Positions 1 through 5,636 of a stretch of 7,869 nucleotides of DNA are shown here, in pieces; the first letter of the stretch is position 1; every line of letters starts with the position of its first letter. Under the pieces are notes generated by a model. It was not told the DNA's origin and did not search any database. It saw only the letters and a program-made list of their open reading frames with translations. Origin of the DNA: Phycisphaerae bacterium (lineage in GTDB: Bacteria > Planctomycetota > Phycisphaerae > UBA1845 > UTPLA1); assembly GCA_016935885.1 (NCBI GenBank), contig JAFGQA010000106.1, forward strand, positions 1 to 7,869. The letters are read 5' to 3'. The translations under genes and the position numbers were made by a program.

Positions 1-191
1 ATCCCGGCGACCCATGCCTCTACGACGAGGACACGAACAACCCGATCCAGGTGACGATGACGTGCGATAGGGAGATCTCGGCCCACTTCAGTTGCGGCAG
101 CGGTTTGAGGCCGATGATCATGATGACGCTGACGATCCTGGGCGTGTGCGGCATTGCCAGGCGCAGCCGAGCGACCTACAGTGACCGGTGA
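1..191 (+). CDS. C-terminus of a secreted, membrane-anchored protein with InlB-like repeat (partial)
   Basis: The gene enters from the left edge; codons read from position 3 and stop at TGA 189-191, leaving 62 residues. The first part (DEDTNNPIQVTMTCDREISAHF) has the pattern of the end of a divergent InlB B-repeat / bacterial beta-strand repeat, in which an 'NPxxVTM..D..I.A.F' stretch closes the domain; such repeats occur in surface proteins. It is followed by SCGSG, a hydrophobic helix (PMIMMTLTILGVCGIA) and a basic tail RRSR. This tripartite end (short motif with Cys, one membrane helix, Arg cluster) is the layout of C-terminal sorting signals such as PEP-CTERM or MYXO-CTERM. The protein is therefore probably exported and held at the envelope by its C-terminus. 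Its main domain lies outside the window, so no function can be given. It converges on the minus-strand gene that ends at 236. Confidence 0.75.
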   Translation, partial: PGDPCLYDEDTNNPIQVTMTCDREISAHFSCGSGLRPMIMMTLTILGVCGIARRSRATYSDR

Positions 192-235
192 AATGTGTTC
201 GTCGACACCGAGCCACTTTGACCGGCGTCCTGCTG

Positions 236-1675
236 TCAGGTGCGCGAGCAATACCCCTCATAAGGGCTTGGTCCCCGCGTAAGCCGCCGCGAGAACTCGT
301 CGGACGCCGGCTGCTGTTTCCGCGAGCGTTCGGGGTCGGCCAGGGGCCGACGGAAGCGGGCGTTTCCCGTCTGCCTCTTCACCTCATCAGGGACCCTGTA
401 AATGCCTTGTCGAATCGCCCTCGACAAGATCTTCGATGCGGACGCCGGATTGGGGTGCGTCAGTCTGCCTGTCCCCGCCGCCCATGCCGCCACCTGGCTT
501 TGGAGCATTTCGCTCCGACTAGAGAGAATCGGGATGGCGAAGTCCAGGAAGTACGCGTTTAGTGATACGCACGCCGCCGTCACGATTCCCACGAACAGGC
601 CGGGACGACGAAGGCGCTCCAAGTAGAGATCGATGATCGACAGATAGCAGCCGATGAGGACCATGATGGATACGAGCCGATACCGTGAGGCCAAGGCGTG
701 GCCGATCCCGTAGCGAGATCTTCCCAATGCGATGCTTGCCGCAATCAGCAGCGCGTAGAGAAGGAGGAAGTAGACCGTAGGGCGTCTTCGGTAGTAGCCG
801 GTTACGCTCAAGAATACGAAGTATGCCACCACCATCGTCCCCAGTACGACCGTGAGGACTTGGCTGAATATGTAGCCTCTGATGAAGGGGACCATTCCCA
901 CGTGCATGCACCCCCCCGTTACCGTCAGGAAGTAGCCCGTCGTTCGGAAGGGGTGTCGGACGGCCTCGGCCAGGGCGCTCTCCTCGGCCGGCGAGTGATG
1001 CTGATGGAAGTACAGGACGAGGGTGCCCACAACGCCGACGACGAGTAGCAGCGTTTCGGGTCCAAGCCACCGTCTCAGGCGCGAGGCTTGCTCTCGTAGG
1101 GGTTCGGTCTTGTCACCGACAAGCACGTGCCACGCCACCAGAACGGGCCAGATGCAGATGCCCGCCATGTTCGTGAACGTCGCCAGGAATCCGAAAACGA
1201 GTCCCATGGCGAGGCCCGGGAGGGATCTGAGACCGAAACACACGAGCGAGAGCAGGCCGAACAGCATCACGTAGTAGTTCGTGGTGGCGCCGGTGGCCCA
1301 GGTCATGTTCTCCTGTGATTGCGAGAGGAACAGCACCCACATCATTGGCAGACAAGCGGCAAGGGGGACACCGCATCGGCGGATGAGATAGACGAGCGCC
1401 GCGGCGATGGCCAGCAAGGCGGCGTTACCAGCGTAGATCACGACGCGAAAATCGGCGTGTCCCAGAAGCCGGTACGTGATCTCGGCGAGGCCCCTCGTAA
1501 CCAGGATCCGGTGCTCATTATGCTGATCGAGGAGACCTCTCAACCGCTCTGACGATGGGCGTAGCAGATGGGCGAGGATAGTGTCGTAGTCGTCTAGAAT
1601 GGGTATGTTGATTGCGTAACGGCCGACCAGGACGACGTAGATGACAACGGGGGCGAGAGCAAAGGCACCGAGCAT
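236..1675 (-). CDS. Multi-spanning membrane protein, probably GT-C-like glycosyltransferase family
   Basis: With the start at 1675 the protein has 479 residues and about ten or eleven hydrophobic segments (roughly 2-18, 76-98, 103-118, 131-148, 154-186, 207-223, 268-292, 300-317, 333-351, 358-380), then an Arg-rich hydrophilic tail. The loop after the first helix carries DDYD (28-31) and, about 20 residues on, QHNEHR (51-56). An acidic D-D/E-D motif in the first extracellular loop, after helix one, is the mark of GT-C polyprenyl-phosphate-sugar glycosyltransferases. The DDY...HNEHR combination is typical of a widespread uncharacterised membrane family that I relate to GT-C by inference only. 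The frame stays open to a GTG at 2062 (608 residues), and another ATG lies at 1744, but the extra sequence is Arg/Gln-rich. An additional helix from the 1744 region would also put DDYD on the cytoplasmic side, so I prefer 1675, although no good Shine-Dalgarno precedes either ATG. Acceptor and sugar are unknown. Confidence 0.7.
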   Translation of the reverse strand: MLGAFALAPVVIYVVLVGRYAINIPILDDYDTILAHLLRPSSERLRGLLDQHNEHRILVTRGLAEITYRLLGHADFRVVIYAGNAALLAIAAALVYLIRRCGVPLAACLPMMWVLFLSQSQENMTWATGATTNYYVMLFGLLSLVCFGLRSLPGLAMGLVFGFLATFTNMAGICIWPVLVAWHVLVGDKTEPLREQASRLRRWLGPETLLLVVGVVGTLVLYFHQHHSPAEESALAEAVRHPFRTTGYFLTVTGGCMHVGMVPFIRGYIFSQVLTVVLGTMVVAYFVFLSVTGYYRRRPTVYFLLLYALLIAASIALGRSRYGIGHALASRYRLVSIMVLIGCYLSIIDLYLERLRRPGLFVGIVTAACVSLNAYFLDFAIPILSSRSEMLQSQVAAWAAGTGRLTHPNPASASKILSRAIRQGIYRVPDEVKRQTGNARFRRPLADPERSRKQQPASDEFSRRLTRGPSPYEGYCSRT

Positions 1676-2608
1676 CGAGGCGCGGAGTACCGATCGCCCC
1701 GGGTAGGCGAAGCCAACCGCACATGCCGTTATGAGCGACAACATCGCGGCGAGGCCGACAGCCTTGAGGGGAGTAACGAGCGGCCGCCAGGGCGCACTAG
1801 GCCGGCCCTGTCGCGTCGCGGCAGCTCTTCCTCCGTGACCAGGCTCCGATCTCTGCTGGGTCGGTACTCGCGGTGACCGCCGTCCAGCCTGGGCCAGTTG
1901 CTCGCGTTGCCGACCATCGCGCTGCCTGTCGCAAGCCTCCTGGCAATGCTGGCATAACTGATCGTCCGAGGAGCGTTGACTGACGGCGGCGGCCGCCGGA
2001 TTCCCGCCTGATGCGAGACCTATAATGAACAGCAAGAATACGTTACATGACACGCTAGTCACCCTCGCAGAACTGCCTTCTCGAGACGGATTTCACCAGA
2101 TCACTATCGGCGCGTCAACAGAACGGACGCATACATGATCGATCTCGCCATGCAAAGGATTGCTGGGTCCAGCCGACGAACAGGCCGAAGCGGACAGCGC
2201 ATCCGGACTTCCCCTCGACGGCCCGATCGCTCCTCGCTCGGAGCTCCGCTGCTTGCGGATCGACTGGCTCGTCCGGCGGATCGGTGGGTCCGGGGATCGT
2301 CTCGCCAGAGAGCGGCTCGTTCGGCTCGACGGTCTGCGGCCAGAGCGTGCACGACCACGCGCAACGGAGGCGGTACTGTCATTCTCAATGTCGCGCGGCG
2401 CCCCAAACCCAGCCACCGATAGGCGCCTCAAACCCAGCCAGTCCTGGTGATCTTCGTATACCTCACTTCGCTTGCTCCTGACCAAATGAAGGCGCAAGAG
2501 GAGCGACTCAGCGCACCGTTTGAGGAACCACCCCTCCAGCAGTGGGGGCACAAGTGTCCGTGTATCGCTGTACCTAACGGGCACCTGGCAGTTCGGCCAA
2601 GCGCGACC
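1676..2608. other. Gene-poor stretch, no convincing coding region
   Basis: The membrane-protein frame stays open on the minus strand to 2062, where a GTG is followed by a short hydrophobic stretch (NVFLLFIIGLA). The next hundred or so residues are Arg/Gln/Ser-rich and look untranslated or decayed. From 2063 to 2608 several frames are open on both strands, as expected in GC-rich DNA. Their products are Arg/Ser-rich without domains, and none has a convincing start with ribosome binding site. The only structure I can support here is the direct repeat at 2397-2440. Confidence 0.5.
2397..2440. repeat. Two-copy imperfect direct repeat, 19-bp unit
   Basis: GGCGCCCCAAACCCAGCCA at 2397-2415 recurs as GGCGCCTCAAACCCAGCCA at 2422-2440, with 18 of 19 bases the same and a period of 25 bp. 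No third copy is seen 25 bp to either side. It lies in the gene-poor stretch, so it could be part of a dispersed intergenic element or a small binding-site pair; the sequence alone does not decide. Confidence 0.6.
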
Positions 2609-2758
2609 TCACCCGACCCACTTCGTCCAACGTTTCCAGGCGAACAGGGTCAGTACGAACACGATCACCGCCGCCAGCGGAGGCCACGACCAAGACACCG
2701 GAACCGGATCTGGAAGGTACGGACCGACGGCGGCGATCCGGCTGTACTGACGAACGCA
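2609..2758 (-). pseudogene. Remnant: C-terminal transmembrane helix of a membrane protein
   Basis: Read leftward on the minus strand, the codons from 2758 to the TGA at 2611-2609 give 49 residues. They end in a Trp/Pro-rich lead (PVSWSWPP), a strongly hydrophobic helix (LAAVIVFVLTLFAW) and a basic, aromatic tail (KRWTKWVG). This is the ordinary shape of the last helix of a membrane protein with a positive cytoplasmic end. The frame is cut by a TGA at 2761-2759 just upstream, and no start codon with a ribosome binding site lies within it, so I read it as the surviving end of a lost gene. Part of it (2702-2758) is antisense to the beta-propeller remnant on the plus strand, so at most one of the two is genuine there. 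Confidence 0.35.
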
Positions 2759-2830
2759 TCAGGGACGACGTTTGACGACCGCCTTCCCAACTGGCCACCG
2801 ACCGGCAAACGCGTCCTTCTTCAGCGTCGC
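2702..2830 (+). pseudogene. Remnant: TolB-like beta-propeller (PD40) blade
   Basis: Plus-strand codons from 2702 read NRIWKVRTDGGDPAVLTNAS, then FDDRLPNWPPTGKRVLLQRR. This follows the consensus of a PD40 / TolB-like propeller repeat (I-W-x-V-x-x-D-G-G-x-P-x-x-L-T ... P-x-W-x-P-x-G-K-x-V). The blade stands alone: no matching repeats are seen in the same frame upstream or downstream, and the flanking residues are Arg/His-rich and unlike a protein core. The Asp normally found in 'SPDGK' is Thr here (PPTGK). I read it as one blade left from a decayed periplasmic or cytoplasmic propeller protein. A chance match in GC-rich DNA cannot be excluded. Confidence 0.4.
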
Positions 2831-3021
2831 CTTGCCTGCAATCTGCTTCCTCGCCGCATTCGTCCCCGCTTGCATACATGCGACGTTGACCTGTCCTCCT
2901 GCCACCGTGCGAGTTTGTCTTCATTCATCTTCTCCACCCCCGCAGCTCCTTCCCGCTCGTCGTAGGGCGGGACGAAGCCCGGCCCCGCCACCAACCGCCC
3001 TTCCAATCGACCCCACGATGC

Positions 3022-3280
3022 CTATCCCGACCCTGTGCCCGATACCACTCCCGCCTGAACCACTTGTCCCAGGCGGAACGCTTCACGTTCCTGATAGATC
3101 GCTCGATCTCATCTCGTTCCTGCTGAAGCTGCCTGTCGACTTCCAGGTTCCATCCTTGTCCTTGTATCTCCTTTCCACTGTGGCCTTTAAGGTGTTGACC
3201 GAGCGGCCTTCCACCTTTGCTTCGTTCTCCCACAGTGCACACGAGACTGTACCCGCGCTAAACTTCTTGATTGGTGCCAT
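3022..3280 (-). pseudogene. Small conserved protein of unknown function, frameshifted near its C-terminus
   Basis: The start ATG (3280-3278) has a strong ribosome binding site. The protein begins MAPIKKFSAGTVSCALWENE and continues through VERRYKDKDGTWKSTGSFSRNE. I recall the pattern 'xxAGxxxxxxWENE ... xYKDxDGxWxxTxSFxxNEL' from a family of roughly 80-90-residue uncharacterised proteins, common in planctomycetes and on mobile DNA. Members continue after NE with an 'xxAIYxLxKAF' helix. Here the frame instead runs to TGA at 3085-3083, giving 65 residues with an odd end (MRSSDLSGT). In the neighbouring frame the expected helix is present (DRAIYQEREAFRLG) and stops at TAG 3024-3022, restoring a total near 86 residues. 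A short indel around 3105 therefore best explains it, either a true pseudogene or a sequencing error. If translated as is, the product is 3083-3280. Function unknown; beta-strand-rich, possibly nucleic-acid-related by inference only. Confidence 0.55.
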
Positions 3281-3288
3281 TCGCACCA

Positions 3289-3293
3289 CCTCC
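3289..3293 (-). promoter_or_regulatory. Ribosome binding site of the small conserved gene
   Basis: GGAGG on the minus strand lies 8 bases before the ATG at 3280-3278. It decides that start over the upstream in-frame ATG at 3505, whose extra 75 residues are Arg/Ser-rich and lack family features. Confidence 0.6.
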
Positions 3294-3313
3294 GAAGCTG
3301 CTCGTCTTTGCGA

Positions 3314-3345
3314 ACCGCCTCTTCTCAGCCGTGGGAAGAGGCGGT
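3314..3345. other. Perfect 11-bp inverted repeat (leader hairpin)
   Basis: ACCGCCTCTTC (3314-3324) and GAAGAGGCGGT (3335-3345) are exact reverse complements around a 10-base loop. On the minus strand the hairpin sits about 34-65 bases before the start of the small conserved gene, upstream of its ribosome binding site, so it could be a leader structure or an operator. Neither side has a T-run, which speaks against an intrinsic terminator. Confidence 0.65.
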
Positions 3346-3729
3346 CGCTGCGGTGCACGTGAGCCGAATTCCGCTGGCTTGGGGGGAATCGAAGCTGCCG
3401 GAGGGATTGATCAAGCGGACATACCGAGCGAGCCGCAAAACGAAGGGTGGGCGCAAGTCTGGCGTAGCGTGAAGTTGATACACCCCCGAACCGGAAGTCA
3501 CGCAACTACTGCACCATCAACGAGGACGGAGTATTCGGGAGGGACAGGTCGGCCGAGGATAACGGCCACGGCGGCATAACCCGGCAACTCACAGATGCGC
3601 TTGTCCTGGACAGCAACCGCGCATGAAGGTAGAAAGAGACCAGCGACGCCTGGGCGCCGGTCGAAGTGGTTTCTCTCTATCGTCGGTTAGCCGTTGCGGG
3701 GTGAGTAAGCAAGCTCAAGGCAGGGGAAG
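3346..3729. other. Gene-poor stretch, no convincing gene
   Basis: No frame gives a recognisable product. A 53-codon plus-strand reading after a stop at 3465 and ending at TGA 3624-3626 has a fairly protein-like composition (it contains NYCTINEDGVFG and HGGITRQLTDAL). It lacks a start codon with a ribosome binding site and matches no family I recognise. The stretch would hold the promoter of the minus-strand small gene, but I cannot point to clear -35/-10 boxes. Confidence 0.4.
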
Positions 3730-3771
3730 AAGGGGACATTCTACTTTGCGGAAACGCTGGACTGTCCCCTT
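3730..3771. repeat. REP-like palindrome (possible RAYT-associated element)
   Basis: AAGGGGACA (3730-3738) pairs perfectly with TGTCCCCTT (3763-3771). Inside, TCTA can pair with TGGA (one G-T wobble), and GCG (3748-3750) pairs with CGC (3755-3757) around a GAAA tetraloop. The result is a long interrupted hairpin of about 16 pairs. The GGGGACATTCTACTTT... / ...GTCCCC layout resembles dispersed palindromes of GC-rich environmental bacteria that are linked to REP-associated tyrosine (Y1/IS200-like) transposases; that link is from memory. No transposase is in the window, so this would be a non-autonomous copy. It ends 71 bases before the beta-helix gene start and would lie in its promoter or leader. 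Confidence 0.6.
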
Positions 3772-3842
3772 TCCCTTCCGCACCGTGGAGGTCCTCGTGC
3801 CCTGCATCGCGGCCACATGAACAAAGAGTTGAAGAGAATTTC

Positions 3843-5366
3843 ATGGGACACGAGCGAGTAGAGAACATGAGAAAACTGCTGGGGACGCTCTTGGCTGTCG
3901 CCGTGTGTGCACTTGCGAGCACTGCACTGGCCGCCACGGGCATGGTGGATCCGGCGGACTACGGTTTTTCGCCGGGCGCAGCGGCGGCCACGAACGCGGC
4001 GGCACTGCAGCGGGCACTGGACGGCGGAAAGCGGATCGTCGAGGTGACGCGACCCGGCCTCTATGCCTTGGATCGCACGGTGTGGCTGGATAGCGATACG
4101 CGGCTGACCTTCAGCCCCGGCGTGGTCCTGCAGAAACAGGGAACGTTCGTCCACGTGCTGGCCAATCGCGGCCTCGCCACCTGGACGTGGGACGCAAACA
4201 TCGTCGTCGAGGGAGCAAGGATCGACGTCAACGGCGTCAGTGCCGGTCACGATGAGAACAGCCCCATGTTCGGCAATCGAGGCCAGGTTTCCTTCTGCCG
4301 AATCCGCAATCTTGCGGTGCGTGATTTCACCTGCCTGAATCTGCATGGCCCACAGTATGGATTTCACATCGCTATGTTCGAAAACGCGGTCCTCGATGGA
4401 TTTGAGATCCGCGGCGCAAAAGACGGCGTCCATGTGAACGCGGGGCGAAAGTTCGTTATCCGCAACGGGACGCTCGAGACGGGCGACGACGGCGTCGCGC
4501 TGAACGCCGAGGACTGGGTTTCCTCGGCGCCCGTGGTCGGCGACATCGAGGACGGCCTGATCGAGAACGTCACCGACGATGGAAAAGGCCGATGCAATTT
4601 CAGCCGCATCTTGACCGGCGCGTGGACCGACTGGCACAAAGGCATCCGCCTCCAGCGCGGCGATACTGTGCGCTGCGGCCGCAACCTCTACGGCGTGGTC
4701 ATGCCGCTGGGCACGAAAGAGTACGTCTCGCTGGAGCAACCCTCGCACACGCGCGGCGTGTGGACCGACAAGTCCGGATTGAAATTCTGGTTCATCGTGG
4801 ACAGCGGCGCGCTCTCGGCGAACATTCGTAACGTGACGTTCCGCAACATCTATTTGCGTTCTCCGCGAAACGGCTTCCTGGCGGACTGGGAGACGCGATC
4901 CGAATGGAACCGCGGCATCCATCCCGAAGTCAAACCGGAAAACTACCCGGTCTGCGAGGTCCGCCTGGAGGATGTCTATTCCGAGTCCCCTCATCCGCTG
5001 GTCGCCGGAAACCAGTCCGTGCGACTGTGGTTGCGCGACGTGTGCAAGACCCGCGGCCCGTTGATCCGGCTCCATCGCGGCGGATGCGACATCGATGCCT
5101 GGTTGTATCTTTCCGGCGTGGTGCTCAAACCCGATGACGGGAAAGAGGCGGATATCGCCGTGCACGGAGCCGGCAACTCGCTGAATCTGACCGTGGACGG
5201 CTTGATGCAGGCGCGCGATCTTCGGCTCTCGATCGGTTCGGGCGTCCGCGCGCGTGTCAACGGAACCGGCTCCATCGACACCCTGGAAAACCTGACGCCG
5301 AAAGCTGGGGACTCCGTCAAGCTGAACGGTACACTGAAGACCTTCGACGGCACGCACTGGCGCTAG
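3843..5366 (+). CDS. Secreted right-handed beta-helix protein, GH28/pectate-lyase-like
   Basis: The product has 507 residues. A signal peptide covers about 1-30 (RKLLGTLLAVAVCALASTALA, cleavage after ALA), so it is exported. Residues 32-58 (MVDPADYGFSPG...TNAAALQRAL) match the entry of Pectate_lyase_3 / GH28-related beta-helix proteins ('DYGA..D...N..A.Q.A'). Short strand-turn repeats follow (NIVVEGARIDVNG, CRIRNLAVRDF, AVLDGFEIRGAKDGVHV, FVIRNGTLETGDDGVAL), typical of parallel beta-helix coils. KDG (193-195) and GDD (214-216) lie where GH28 enzymes carry NTD and DD; clear GHG and RIK motifs are not seen, so activity and substrate are uncertain (polygalacturonase-like hydrolase, lyase or non-catalytic). 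Residues about 245-320 break the coil pattern and look inserted. The start at 3843 follows GAAGAG (3831-3836); an ATG at 3867, which begins MRKLL, is the alternative start. It likely acts outside the cytoplasm on plant or algal polysaccharide, consistent with the sialidase-like neighbour. Confidence 0.85.
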   Translation: MGHERVENMRKLLGTLLAVAVCALASTALAATGMVDPADYGFSPGAAAATNAAALQRALDGGKRIVEVTRPGLYALDRTVWLDSDTRLTFSPGVVLQKQGTFVHVLANRGLATWTWDANIVVEGARIDVNGVSAGHDENSPMFGNRGQVSFCRIRNLAVRDFTCLNLHGPQYGFHIAMFENAVLDGFEIRGAKDGVHVNAGRKFVIRNGTLETGDDGVALNAEDWVSSAPVVGDIEDGLIENVTDDGKGRCNFSRILTGAWTDWHKGIRLQRGDTVRCGRNLYGVVMPLGTKEYVSLEQPSHTRGVWTDKSGLKFWFIVDSGALSANIRNVTFRNIYLRSPRNGFLADWETRSEWNRGIHPEVKPENYPVCEVRLEDVYSESPHPLVAGNQSVRLWLRDVCKTRGPLIRLHRGGCDIDAWLYLSGVVLKPDDGKEADIAVHGAGNSLNLTVDGLMQARDLRLSIGSGVRARVNGTGSIDTLENLTPKAGDSVKLNGTLKTFDGTHWR

Positions 5367-5624
5367 ACCCGTCCATACCGAGAACTCCATCCGGCGGCTC
5401 AATACTGTCGCTCCAGGCTCTGAACCGGGAGCCCTTCGACCGGACGCTTCGTGGACGCCGACAGCGACGGATATGCGTAGGCAGGCCTGACCCTCTTCTC
5501 CCTCCTTCTCCCTTCGACTCGTGACCCATTATCAGGTTCGCCCTGCATATCGCGGCCAACGGCCGGTTCAAGGGGTCTTGACCGATCTGACCGGCGGACT
5601 CATTATCATGGGTTGTCGCTTCAT

Positions 5625-5629
5625 GGAGG
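5625..5629 (+). promoter_or_regulatory. Ribosome binding site deciding the sialidase-like start
   Basis: GGAGG lies 7 bases before the ATG at 5637. It makes that start far better than the in-frame TTG at 5613, and it puts the signal peptide right at the N-terminus. Confidence 0.7.
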
Positions 5630-5636
5630 CCCGACC

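Noticed and set aside
192..235. Possible shared terminator between the converging genes
   Set aside because: Only a five-pair, partly wobble stem (GTGTT...GACAC) and no T-run on either strand.
1729..1917. Small minus-strand frame with ATG at 1917
   Set aside because: GGAGG is about 18 bases away, too far for a ribosome binding site, and the product ends in a low-quality Ser/Arg/Cys tail.
2759..2761. TGA as a recoded codon in the minus-strand frame
   Set aside because: No sign of an altered code: other genes in the window use TGA as a clean stop (189-191 and 236-238). No selenocysteine-type context was seen.
2772..3362. Long plus-strand open frame of 196 codons
   Set aside because: Pro/Ser/Leu-rich product, antisense to the well-supported small gene with its ribosome binding site; reads as a shadow.
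3468..3626. Plus-strand 53-codon reading ending at TGA 3624-3626, possible gene tail
   Set aside because: Protein-like in part but no start, no recognised family, and a length expected by chance in GC-rich DNA.
3623..3820. Small plus-strand frame running through the REP-like palindrome
   Set aside because: It reads across the hairpin, has an Arg/Ser-rich product and no ribosome binding site.
3741..5402. Minus-strand open frame of 553 codons opposite the beta-helix gene
   Set aside because: Exact antisense of a gene with signal peptide and family motifs; His/Asp/Val-rich composition typical of a mirrored frame.
5416..5433. Hairpin GGCTC...GAGCC about 50 bases after the beta-helix gene
   Set aside because: Five to six pairs only and no following T-run; too weak to call a terminator.
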